Shown: positions 26,089 through 34,247 of the stretch, one piece after another | How positions within the stretch are numbered: the stretch's first letter is position 1 | Layout: every line of letters starts with the position of its first letter | From: Acidulodesulfobacterium_A sp049965795 | GTDB lineage: Bacteria; SZUA-79; Acidulodesulfobacterales; Acidulodesulfobacteraceae | Assembly (NCBI GenBank): GCA_049965795.1 | Contig: JBMFVW010000002.1 | Span: forward strand, 1-64,000 | Direction of reading: 5' to 3' | Length of the DNA stretch: 64,000 nt | Program-made: the position numbers and the translations under genes | Notes under the pieces: generated by a model | What the model was told of the DNA's origin: nothing | Databases searched by the model: none | Seen by the model: the letters and a program-made list of their open reading frames with translations, nothing else

Positions 26089-26487
26089 ATGGAAAAACAT
26101 ATGAAAGAATCTATAGTGCTCTTAGGACACGGCTCAAGAAGAAGCGACGCAAACGATATTCTAAGAAATATGACGGATATAATTAGGTCTAAAGTGCCGA
26201 TTGCCGATATTAAAGTCGAATGCGCATATTTAGAATTTGCGGAACCTAATATATACGATATGCTTGAAAAATTAGCCAAAGAAAATTTTGATTTTATATA
26301 TATAATACCCTATTTTTTATATTCGGGAAACCACGTTAGAAGAGATATTCCCGAAATAGTCTCAAAATATAAGGAAAAATATCCCGAAATAAACTTTAAA
26401 CTCGGCGATTATCTGGGAGTGGACGAAAGAATCGCCGACCTCGTCGCAGAAAAAATTGCCGCCGTTATACCTTGTCAAATATCATAA
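26089..26487 (+). CDS. cbiX: Short sirohydrochlorin chelatase CbiX
   Basis: 132 residues, the size of the small single-domain form (CbiX-S). The first metal-binding His lies in IVLLGHGSRRSDAND and the second in IIPYFLYSGNHVRRDIPEIV. It inserts cobalt (for cobalamin) or iron (for siroheme) into sirohydrochlorin; which one cannot be told. Translation could begin at the second Met (26101), where GGAAAA is a possible ribosome site. It is one of two plus-strand genes and is followed by an assembly gap. Confidence 0.88.
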   Translation: MEKHMKESIVLLGHGSRRSDANDILRNMTDIIRSKVPIADIKVECAYLEFAEPNIYDMLEKLAKENFDFIYIIPYFLYSGNHVRRDIPEIVSKYKEKYPEINFKLGDYLGVDERIADLVAEKIAAVIPCQIS

Positions 26488-26508
26488 CATCTGCAAATAC
26501 GATATATT

Positions 26509-26608
26509 NNNNNNNNNNNNNNNNNNNNNNNNNNNNNNNNNNNNNNNNNNNNNNNNNNNNNNNNNNNNNNNNNNNNNNNNNNNNNNNNNNNNNNNNNNNN
26601 NNNNNNNN
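26509..26608. other. Assembly gap (100 N)
   Basis: Exactly 100 undefined bases. The motif TCTGCAAATACG occurs on both sides (26490s and 26630s), so a small direct repeat may have caused the break. Confidence 0.95.
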
Positions 26609-26668
26609 ATTAGATAAATAACGGCGTCTGCAAATACGCAGGCGAAAAACCTTTATCCGCCTTATTTT

Positions 26669-28426
26669 ATGAAAAATTCAAAATTTAATAACTCGCTGCG
26701 GCGAATCCGGTCATACAAAGATATAGGCATAGACGAATTATACGATATCTACCTAAAGTCCGAACGCAACCGTCTTGCAAATTTAAACCGCGCAAACGCT
26801 TATTTAAAAGCCGTAATAGTTTTCCCGAATTATTACGGGGTAGCAATGTCTAATCTCGGTTTTTTAAGGGCATACGAACTGATAAACCGTTCCGGCTTTA
26901 TGTCCTGCGACAGAGCTTTTATGCAGGACGATTTATCGAAGGGCATAATATCTCTCGAAACAAGGCGGAGACTGAAAGATTACGATTTTATATTTTTTTC
27001 TTTAAGCTACGAAAACGATTTCGCAAATATACTTTCTATCTTATCCGCAGAAAAAATACCGTTTTTGTCTAAAGACAGAGGCGGCGGTTTTCCGCTTATT
27101 ATGGCGGGCGGAGTTATCGCTTTTTTAAATCCCGAACCGGTAGCGCCGCTTTTCGATATAATGTTTGTAGGAGAAGCCGAAGCTATCTTCCCCGATTTTT
27201 TTGAAAAAATTAAATCCCAAAATAAACCCGATAAATACGAAATTATAAATTCGTCAGGCGGAATTAAAGGAATATACGTTCCTTCGGCATACGATTTTAT
27301 TTTCGATTCAAAAAACCCCTATATTTTAAAGAAAATTAAAAATGCGGAGGGTTTTCCGCAAAGGGTTGCAAGGCGTTGGTCGGACGAAAACTTTTCGTTT
27401 TCTTCATCGGTTATTACTACGGAATTTTCCGAATTAAGCAATATAAATATGATAGAAATCGAAAGAGGATGCAAAAGGGGATGCAGATTTTGCAGCGCCG
27501 GATTCATTTATCTGCCTTTAAGGGAATCTAAAATAGACGCCGTTAACGATGCCGTATCGGCTACCGGCGAAAACGAAAAAGCAGGATTCGTAGGATTCGG
27601 GACTATGGACGGTAAAAATATAGGTAAAATTATGCGTTTTTCTTTGGACTCCGGCAGAAATTTTTCCCTGTCGTCCGTCAGATTCGACTGCTTAGACGAA
27701 AACAATCTGGATATGATTAAAGAATCAGGAATAAAAACGGTAACCCTCGGAATAGAAACAGGCTCCGAACGCCTAAAAAAAATGCTTAATAAAGTTCTGA
27801 GCAACGAAAATATAATAAAGTCGGTAGACGATATCGTTAAAAGAGGGATAACGGGAATAAAACTATATTTTATGTTCGGACTGCCTTACGAAGAAAAAGA
27901 CGATCTGGACGATACCGTAAAATTAGTAAAAGAAATCCTTAAAGAATTTATATCGGTTTCCAAGTCAAACGGAAGAATAGGAAAACTGACCGCCTCGTTC
28001 AGCCCTTTCGTGCCTAAAGCATGGACGCCGCTTCAGTGGGAAAATTTTGAAGATTTAAAAATTCTAAAGAAAAAAGCGGCTTACATTGCAAACGGTCTCA
28101 GAGGTATGCCCAATCTTGACGTGAATATAAACTCTTTAAACGCCGCGTACACGGAGGCTTTTTTTGCAAGAGGTTCAAGGCTTTCTACGGATATTTTGAT
28201 ATATTCTTTTCTTAATAAAACAAGCATTAAAAAAGCGGCGGAAGACAAATGCTTCGGCATTGACGGTTTTATCGGGAAAATAAGCACGAGCGAACTTCTT
28301 CCGTGGGATATAATAGACCAGGGCGTCACGAAAAAGTACCTTCTGGAAGAATATAAAAGAGCGTTGAAGCTTAAAACCACGCCTCAGTGTTTCGAAGGAT
28401 GCAAGAGATGCGGGGTTTGCGCGTGA
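26669..28426 (+). CDS. B12-binding-type radical SAM protein
   Basis: 585 residues. An N-terminal cobalamin-binding-like region (IVFPNYYGVAMSNLGFLRAY, later FPLIMAGGVIAFLNPEPVAP and MFVGEAEAIFPDFF) is followed by a radical SAM core with IEIERGCKRGCRFCSAGFIY; the cluster cysteines are residues 268, 272 and 275. The last residues, CFEGCKRCGVCA, form a further Cys cluster like that of the TIGR03960 family. That family often sits with rng, rplU or a DUF2344 protein, none of which is here. The reaction is unknown; RNA or cofactor modification is possible. The 3' end overlaps the opposite-strand modE-like gene by 43 bp. Confidence 0.8.
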   Translation: MKNSKFNNSLRRIRSYKDIGIDELYDIYLKSERNRLANLNRANAYLKAVIVFPNYYGVAMSNLGFLRAYELINRSGFMSCDRAFMQDDLSKGIISLETRRRLKDYDFIFFSLSYENDFANILSILSAEKIPFLSKDRGGGFPLIMAGGVIAFLNPEPVAPLFDIMFVGEAEAIFPDFFEKIKSQNKPDKYEIINSSGGIKGIYVPSAYDFIFDSKNPYILKKIKNAEGFPQRVARRWSDENFSFSSSVITTEFSELSNINMIEIERGCKRGCRFCSAGFIYLPLRESKIDAVNDAVSATGENEKAGFVGFGTMDGKNIGKIMRFSLDSGRNFSLSSVRFDCLDENNLDMIKESGIKTVTLGIETGSERLKKMLNKVLSNENIIKSVDDIVKRGITGIKLYFMFGLPYEEKDDLDDTVKLVKEILKEFISVSKSNGRIGKLTASFSPFVPKAWTPLQWENFEDLKILKKKAAYIANGLRGMPNLDVNINSLNAAYTEAFFARGSRLSTDILIYSFLNKTSIKKAAEDKCFGIDGFIGKISTSELLPWDIIDQGVTKKYLLEEYKRALKLKTTPQCFEGCKRCGVCA

Positions 28427-28776
28427 TAATCGTCTAAAAACGTTTTTTCCTTTTCAAGCAGTTCTTCGTATAAATCCATCAGTTTTTTTGCCTGCTCCGT
28501 TAAAACCGAACCGCCGCCGTGCTTTCCGCCTATTTTTTTATTAACGAGTTCAAAGCCGAATCTCTTTTCCATAAGATTAATAAAACTCCAGGCTTTTTTA
28601 TAAGAATATCCCAGTTCTTTTGCGGCGGAAGAAATTGAACCGGAAGTTTCTATTTTTTTCAAAAGGATAAACCTTCCCATTCCGAAGACCGGCTCCCCGT
28701 TTTTTTCAAGCCAGATTTTTGCTTTTATATCGTAATCGACAAAACCGCCGGATTTACCGCTTTTAAAGTTTGACAT
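28384..28776 (-). CDS. ModE-like LysR-type HTH regulator, no TOBE domain
   Basis: 130 residues. The LysR-type winged helix covers about residues 25-105: GMGRFILLKKIETSGSISSA followed by AKELGYSYKKAWSFINLMEK, RFGFELVNKKIGGKHGGGSV and LTEQAKKLMDLYEELL, the ModE N-terminal pattern. The molybdate-binding TOBE half of E. coli ModE is absent, as in many short ModE-like proteins. It may control molybdate/tungstate uptake, but no mod genes are near. A family B palindrome lies 12 bp ahead of the ATG and no ribosome site is obvious. Confidence 0.8.
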   Translation of the reverse strand: MSNFKSGKSGGFVDYDIKAKIWLEKNGEPVFGMGRFILLKKIETSGSISSAAKELGYSYKKAWSFINLMEKRFGFELVNKKIGGKHGGGSVLTEQAKKLMDLYEELLEKEKTFLDDYHAQTPHLLHPSKH

Positions 28777-28787
28777 ATAATTTTGTG

Positions 28788-28816
28788 ACGGCGACGGAAT
28801 TGAATTCTGTCACCGT
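28788..28816. repeat. Family B palindromic repeat between ftsZ and the modE-like gene
   Basis: ACGGCGACGGAATT, one base, AATTCTGTCACCGT: 29 bp with the TTTTGTG flank on the left. The two arms carry two mismatches. Confidence 0.75.
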
Positions 28817-28853
28817 ATATAATATTCCTTAACCGGACAAAGAAATGGATAAA

Positions 28854-30065
28854 TTAATCCGCCTGCTTCCTCATAAAAGTAGGAATATCCCACTGATCGT
28901 CTTCGTAATCGGGTTCTTCTTCCATATCGGAAAATTTTTCTATATAAGACGGCGTTTCTTTTATATTTACGACGGTATCCGAAACCGGTTTGACCGGCTG
29001 CATATTATCCTCTTCGGAAAACTGCGGTTTTACAGGCTGCTGATTTAATCCCTGCGGCTGCGGCGAACCGGCTCCTCCCTGAACGGACACTAAAGAAACA
29101 GGTTTGGCTTCGCCGCCTAAACCCGTAGCTATGACCGTAATCATCATCCTGTCTTCGAGTGCGTCGTCTATAACCGCTCCGAATATTATATTAGCGTCAG
29201 GATGAGCTTCGGACTTAATCTTTTCGGCAGCTTCGCTGACCTCGGCGATACCCATGTCTTTTCCTCCGGCGATATTTATGAGGAGTCCCCTTGCTCCTTC
29301 TATCTTAATATCTTCCAAAAGAGGGCTGGAGACGGCTTTCTGCGCGGCTTCCAATGCTCTGTTTTCGCCTTGTGCTATTCCTGTTCCCATAAGAGCCATG
29401 CCCATTTCGGACATAATAGTTTTTACGTCAGCAAAATCGACGTTTATAAGACCGTGAACATTTATTAAATCGGATATACCCTTAACCGCCTGCAGAAGAA
29501 CCTCGTCAACTTTTTTAAAAGCATCTATCATGGAAGTATTTTTGCCGGCAACTGCAAGAAGCCTCTGATTTGGAATAGTAATTACGGTATCGACCGTATT
29601 TCTTAACTCCCTCAATCCTTCTTCCGCCTGCTTCATTCTTCTGTTGCCTTCAAAAATAAAAGGTTTGGTAACGACGGCAACGGTCAGCGCTCCTACTTCT
29701 TTCGCGATTTCGGCGATTATCGGCGCGGCGCCGGTTCCGGTTCCTCCTCCGAGTCCAGCAGTAATAAAAACCATGTCGGAGCCTTCGAGAAGCTCTTTAA
29801 TCTTTTCCCTGTCTTCCATAGCCGATTTTCTGCCTACTTCGGGATTAGCCCCTGCACCGAGTCCTCTGGTTACCTGTTCTCCAAGCTGAATTTTTATATT
29901 TGATAAATTTGCTTTAAGCGCCTGAGCGTCGGTATTGGCGACTATAAATTCGGCTCCGGAAAGACCCGCTGCAATCATTGTATTAACCGCGTTTCCGCCG
30001 CCCCCGCCCACTCCTATAACTTTTATTTTTGCAGCCAATTCGTTATTTTCAATAAATTCTAACAT
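28854..30065 (-). CDS. ftsZ: Cell division GTPase FtsZ
   Basis: 403 residues from the ATG at 30065, chosen because GGAGG precedes it and the protein then opens MLEFIENNELAAKIKVIGVG as in other FtsZ; a longer frame to 30104 adds 13 unlikely residues. The GTP-binding signature is GGGTGTGAAPIIAEIAKEVG, with GGGGNAVNTMI before it. FtsZ polymerises into the division ring. The C-terminus carries a linker and the membrane-partner peptide WDIPTFMRKQ. Last gene of the dcw cluster. Confidence 0.98.
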   Translation of the reverse strand: MLEFIENNELAAKIKVIGVGGGGGNAVNTMIAAGLSGAEFIVANTDAQALKANLSNIKIQLGEQVTRGLGAGANPEVGRKSAMEDREKIKELLEGSDMVFITAGLGGGTGTGAAPIIAEIAKEVGALTVAVVTKPFIFEGNRRMKQAEEGLRELRNTVDTVITIPNQRLLAVAGKNTSMIDAFKKVDEVLLQAVKGISDLINVHGLINVDFADVKTIMSEMGMALMGTGIAQGENRALEAAQKAVSSPLLEDIKIEGARGLLINIAGGKDMGIAEVSEAAEKIKSEAHPDANIIFGAVIDDALEDRMMITVIATGLGGEAKPVSLVSVQGGAGSPQPQGLNQQPVKPQFSEEDNMQPVKPVSDTVVNIKETPSYIEKFSDMEEEPDYEDDQWDIPTFMRKQAD

Positions 30066-30142
30066 TATATCCTCCGTCGCTATTTTGTGGCAGTGCCGCT
30101 GCACTGCATTAACATATATATCGTAAAAAAAATTAATAAAGT

Positions 30143-31384
30143 TTAGAAAAAGTTATCAAGTAAATCGGAAAACCATTTTTTTATTTCGTCTATTAAACTA
30201 TTTCCTTTTTTATAAGAAAAAGATTTTTTGTTCCGCTTGCCGTTTTTATAAGCATATTTCACGAGACCGACGGCTGTGGAATACATCGGGGAGCTGACGG
30301 CATCCGTCAAACCGCCGACATTTAAAGGATATCCTATTCTTACCGGAGCGTTAAAAATTTCTTCGGCAAGTTCCGCCGAACCGTCTATCAGCGCCGCGCC
30401 TCCCGTAATAACGTAACCGGAAAGAATCTTGCTTTCCAGACCGTTCTTCTCTATATTCTTCCTTATCCACGTAAAAATTTCCGCCATTCTCTGCTCTATA
30501 ATATTGCCCAACAGCTGCCGCGATATAGGTCTCGGCGGTCTGCCGCCGAAACCGGGAATTTCTATTATTTCGTCTTTTCCGGCAAGAGACTCTTTTGCTA
30601 TTCCGAATCTTATCTTTATTTTTTCTGCTTCCTGAGGTATAGTCGTAGTTCCCTTAGATACATCGCTCGTTACGCTCTGTCCGCCTTTAGGGATTACGAA
30701 AGTATGTATTATATTTCCGCCGTTAAAGATTGCGATGTCGGTCGTTCCGCCGCCTATATCGATAAGCGCCACTCCGAGCTCTTTTTCGTCTTCGGTAAGC
30801 ACCGCTTCGCTTGACGCTATCTGTTCGAGTACGATTTCGGAAACGTCTATTCCGGCTTTATTTACACATTTGACTATATTCTGCGCGGCTATGCTCGAAG
30901 CGGTAACTATATGGACAGTAGCTTCCAGCCTTAGTCCGCTCATGCCGACGGGATTTTTAACGTCATCCTGATCGTCCACCGAAAAACCCTGCGGAATTAC
31001 GTGTATAACCTCATGGTCGATAGGTATGGATATAGTTTTAGCCGCAGACAAAACCCTTTCTACGTCCTGCTGTCCTACTTCCCTGCTTTTGACGGCTACG
31101 ATGCCCCTGCCGCTGAAACCGCGGATATGCGAACCGGCAATACCGACGGCGGCTGATTGAATCTGATAGCCTGCCATTAATTCAGCATCCTCCACGGCTT
31201 TGGCTATAGAATCTACCGTATTTTCGATATTTACTACTACTCCGTTTTTTAATCCGGTAGAACTGCTGTTGCCTACGCCTATGATATCCAAAGAACCGCC
31301 CTTTGCTTCGGCAACTATAGCGCAGACTTTTGTAGTCCCGATATCTAAGCCCGTGAAAATGTTATCGTTCTTTTCCAATCTCAA
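30143..31384 (-). CDS. ftsA: Cell division protein FtsA
   Basis: 413 residues, actin-like. Phosphate loops: FTGLDIGTTKVCAIVAEAKG at the N-terminus and GVALIDIGGGTTDIAIFNGG in the middle; the 1C domain lies between. The end has an amphipathic segment (LIDEIKKWFSDLLDNFF) that ties it to the membrane. FtsA anchors FtsZ. It lies between ftsQ and ftsZ. Confidence 0.97.
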   Translation of the reverse strand: MRLEKNDNIFTGLDIGTTKVCAIVAEAKGGSLDIIGVGNSSSTGLKNGVVVNIENTVDSIAKAVEDAELMAGYQIQSAAVGIAGSHIRGFSGRGIVAVKSREVGQQDVERVLSAAKTISIPIDHEVIHVIPQGFSVDDQDDVKNPVGMSGLRLEATVHIVTASSIAAQNIVKCVNKAGIDVSEIVLEQIASSEAVLTEDEKELGVALIDIGGGTTDIAIFNGGNIIHTFVIPKGGQSVTSDVSKGTTTIPQEAEKIKIRFGIAKESLAGKDEIIEIPGFGGRPPRPISRQLLGNIIEQRMAEIFTWIRKNIEKNGLESKILSGYVITGGAALIDGSAELAEEIFNAPVRIGYPLNVGGLTDAVSSPMYSTAVGLVKYAYKNGKRNKKSFSYKKGNSLIDEIKKWFSDLLDNFF

Positions 31385-31423
31385 CCTCTGTTATATATAG
31401 TGTATATATAGAAACCGGCTTAA

Positions 31424-32305
31424 TTATTTAAATATAGCGCCGCTAATTTGTTCTGCTTTATAACCTGCCGGCAAAACCCTCGAACCCTTATTAACTTTTA
31501 TAACTGCTTCGTTCTTGTATTCCAAATTTATATAGTTTTTATATTTAATATGAATCGCATTAATCTCTAAAAAAAGTTTTTTCAGCGTCTTAAGTTTATT
31601 TTTATAACCGCCTATTCCAAACTTAATGCATAACCCTTTGCGGGTATAAAGCGCTATTCCGTTATCTTTCTCTACGTGGATTTCTCCGGTAAGTCCCGAA
31701 AGGATAGAATGCGACGAAATTCTTAAAAAAGATAAAGCTTTTTTTAATTTTTTGAAATAAACGCCGGAATCATCCGTATTCAAACCGGTAATAACGGGGT
31801 ATCCGTAACCTGAAAGGACTCCTGCCTTTCCTATTATGTAACCAGTTTTAGAAACATAGTATAAATTATTTTTATAAACTATCATGGCAAAAATTTTCCT
31901 TTTTTTTATAACTATTACTACAGCGTCAGGAAACTTCCTGTAAACCGTTACGTTCTTGACCCATCTGTAAGAAGCGGCTAATCTCGACAGTTTTTTTAAA
32001 TTTATATTTATTAAATTTTCGTTTTTAAATAATCCGGACTGTTCAATTATTCTGTTTTTTTCTTTGCCGGTAATATTTTTTCCTATAATTTCTATTTTTT
32101 TTAGTTTAAAAACTTTTTTATTGAAAAAAAAATAATCGTAAGATTTATATCCGTAATATCCTGCCGCAAATATTATTATAAGAGCCGCAAAAACATAAAA
32201 CGATTTAATAAAATATTTTCCAAAGCTGTTTTTATCATTTTTGCTGTTTTTACTTATTAAGTTTCTTTTACGTTTTATAATATTTTTATTTTTTTGCAAA
32301 CGCAT
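31424..32305 (-). CDS. ftsQ: Cell division protein FtsQ
   Basis: 293 residues. A basic cytoplasmic N-terminus, one membrane helix (about 33-50), a POTRA domain (FKLKKIEIIGKNITGKEKNR, then IIEQSGLFKNENLININLKK) and a following beta domain. FtsQ bridges early and late division proteins. It overlaps ddl by 20 bp; position ddl-ftsQ-ftsA supports the call, since the sequence itself is loosely conserved. Confidence 0.93.
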   Translation of the reverse strand: MRLQKNKNIIKRKRNLISKNSKNDKNSFGKYFIKSFYVFAALIIIFAAGYYGYKSYDYFFFNKKVFKLKKIEIIGKNITGKEKNRIIEQSGLFKNENLININLKKLSRLAASYRWVKNVTVYRKFPDAVVIVIKKRKIFAMIVYKNNLYYVSKTGYIIGKAGVLSGYGYPVITGLNTDDSGVYFKKLKKALSFLRISSHSILSGLTGEIHVEKDNGIALYTRKGLCIKFGIGGYKNKLKTLKKLFLEINAIHIKYKNYINLEYKNEAVIKVNKGSRVLPAGYKAEQISGAIFK

Positions 32306-33221
32306 CTTCTATTATATTTTCTATTAACTCTGCAAAACTAATACCTTTGCTTTCCGCTATCATAGGGACTAAGCTGAGTTCCGTCATTCCGGGAAGCGTA
32401 TTGAGTTCAAGCACGTATGCCGTGCCGTCGTCCGAAAGAATAATATCCGCCCTCGTAACTCCTCTGCATCCGATAATTTCGTTGGCTTTGACGGCGGCAG
32501 ACTCGCATGCTTTATACTCTTTTTCCGTTAAAGACGGGTTTATTAAATACTCCGTCTTTCCTTTAGTGTATTTTGCCGTATATGAATAAAAACAATCTTT
32601 AGGCTTGACTTCGACGCATCCTAAAGCCTTGCCGAAAGCCCATGCAAACTGAATTTCTCTTCCTTTTATATATTTTTCCGCCAATATTTCATCGTCATAA
32701 TTAAAAGCATTATTTAAAGCCGTTTTTAAATCGTCTATCGACCCGCCGCTTTCGACTATGGAGCATCCTATGCTCGAACCGGAAGCATTCGGTTTAACGA
32801 AATAAGGAGGCTCGAAATTTTTCGATATTTCATTTAACGCATTTTCGAAGTTTCCCTTCTTTATCACGATTCCGGCAGGCGTTTTTAAACCGTAAAAATT
32901 AAACAATGCTTTCGATTTAACCTTGTCCATCGCCAGCGCGCTTGCAAGAACGCCCGAACCTGTATAGGGTACGCCGAGTATTTCAAGTGCTCCCTGAACC
33001 CTGCCGTCTTCCCCGTACGTTCCGTGCAGAGCAATAAAACAGACGTCTATATTTTTTAAATTAGCCGTAAAATTTTCGTCCAAATCAAACAGCAGAGCAT
33101 TATATCCGCCGGATTTCAAGGCATTGAAGACGGCGTTTCCGGTTTTAATAGAGATATCCCTCTCCTCCGACCTGCCTCCCGCCAAAACCCCTATTTTTAA
33201 ATTTTTCAAATTTTCACGCAT
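32286..33221 (-). CDS. ddl: D-alanine-D-alanine ligase
   Basis: 311 residues with an ATP-grasp fold. IGVLAGGRSEERDISIKTG is the N-terminal substrate loop, FIALHGTYGEDGRVQGALE follows, then PYFVKPNASGSSIGCSIVES and the metal site VLELNTLPGMTELSLVPMIA. It makes the D-Ala-D-Ala dipeptide used by MurF. It sits 19 bp after murB. Confidence 0.97.
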   Translation of the reverse strand: MRENLKNLKIGVLAGGRSEERDISIKTGNAVFNALKSGGYNALLFDLDENFTANLKNIDVCFIALHGTYGEDGRVQGALEILGVPYTGSGVLASALAMDKVKSKALFNFYGLKTPAGIVIKKGNFENALNEISKNFEPPYFVKPNASGSSIGCSIVESGGSIDDLKTALNNAFNYDDEILAEKYIKGREIQFAWAFGKALGCVEVKPKDCFYSYTAKYTKGKTEYLINPSLTEKEYKACESAAVKANEIIGCRGVTRADIILSDDGTAYVLELNTLPGMTELSLVPMIAESKGISFAELIENIIEDAFAKK

Positions 33222-33240
33222 GTTTTATTTACAATTTTAA

Positions 33241-34194
33241 TTAGACTATCTTTATTTCCGTATCTAATTTTATCCCTTTGCTTTCTAACGCTTTTTCCCT
33301 TATATTGTCTATTAAAAATATAATGTCGGAAGGTTTTGCGCCGCCTTTATTGATTATAAAATTTGCATGTTTCCGTGAAACGTAAGCTCCGCCGAAAGAA
33401 ACGCCCTTAAATCCTATCTCCTCTATGATTTTTCCGGCAGAAAAACCTTCAGGATTTTTAAAAATGCAGCCGAGAGAAAATTCTCCGAGCGGCTGTCCGG
33501 ATTTTCTTTCTTTAAAAATTTTAATATTTTCGGCTATTTCGCTTTTAGACGATTCTTTAAGCCTAAGATAAACCGACGTGATAAAATAATTATCTTTAAT
33601 GCCTTTAACATTTAAACTGCGGTATGAAAAATTCATATCTTTTTTTTCCGCAGTGCTTTTAGAGCCGTTTGAATCTAATATATCTATAGCCTCTACGATA
33701 TTTCCGACTGAACTTTCTTTGGAACCGGCATTCATTTTTACCGCTCCGCCGAGAGTTCCGGGAATTCCGTAAAAAAACTCGCATCCGCTTAAATTATGTT
33801 TAATCGAATAATTTAAAATTTTCGATAAATTAATTCCTGCGCCGAATCTGAAAACTTTTTTGCCGCATTTCTCATTCTCATTATTTCCGTAATCTTCCGA
33901 TACGTCCGATACGGAAGAGTCGAATTTTTTAAAAGATATAACAGGAACGCATATCCTTTCTTCCTTAAAAAGCGTATTTGTCCCTCCGCCTACGACGTAA
34001 CGGAAACATTCGGATATTTCGCCTTCGGTCAGTTTTATTAATGAACCGAGTTCGGCTTCGTTTTTTGGAAACAGAATTAAATCCGCCTTCCCTCCGGTTT
34101 TAATGGAAGAATAGGACGACATATCCTGATTTTCCATAAAATCGATGCCGTGTTCTTTTAACTTTTTTAATAAATCTTCTTTTGATTTAATCAT
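33241..34194 (-). CDS. murB: UDP-N-acetylenolpyruvoylglucosamine reductase
   Basis: 317 residues from the ATG at 34194-34192. A longer frame begins with GTG at 34227, but its first 11 codons (QEFNSGTVTN) are just the family B palindrome, so the inner ATG is preferred. The FAD-binding segment is FRYVVGGGTNTLFKEE, with GCEFFYGIPGTLGGAVKMNA, FSYRSLN and SLGCIFKNPEG as further motifs. MurB reduces the enolpyruvyl group to UDP-MurNAc. No ribosome site is evident because the palindrome occupies that space. Confidence 0.93.
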   Translation of the reverse strand: MIKSKEDLLKKLKEHGIDFMENQDMSSYSSIKTGGKADLILFPKNEAELGSLIKLTEGEISECFRYVVGGGTNTLFKEERICVPVISFKKFDSSVSDVSEDYGNNENEKCGKKVFRFGAGINLSKILNYSIKHNLSGCEFFYGIPGTLGGAVKMNAGSKESSVGNIVEAIDILDSNGSKSTAEKKDMNFSYRSLNVKGIKDNYFITSVYLRLKESSKSEIAENIKIFKERKSGQPLGEFSLGCIFKNPEGFSAGKIIEEIGFKGVSFGGAYVSRKHANFIINKGGAKPSDIIFLIDNIREKALESKGIKLDTEIKIV

Positions 34195-34201
34195 ATTTGT
34201 G

Positions 34202-34230
34202 ACGGTGCCGGAATTGAATTCCTGCACCGT
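34202..34230. repeat. Family B palindromic repeat in the murB leader
   Basis: ACGGTGCCGGAATT, one base, AATTCCTGCACCGT: 29 bp, beginning 8 bp from the murB ATG, with the TTTGTG flank. Lies where a ribosome site would be expected. Confidence 0.78.
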
Positions 34231-34247
34231 ATTAAATTATATATGAA

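Noticed and set aside
28854..30104. FtsZ beginning 13 residues earlier at 30104
   Set aside because: GGAGG lies just before the ATG at 30065 and other FtsZ proteins begin there; the extra residues look like translated leader.
33241..34227. MurB starting with GTG at 34227 inside a palindromic repeat
   Set aside because: The extra 11 residues are only translated repeat sequence; the ATG at 34194 matches the family start better.
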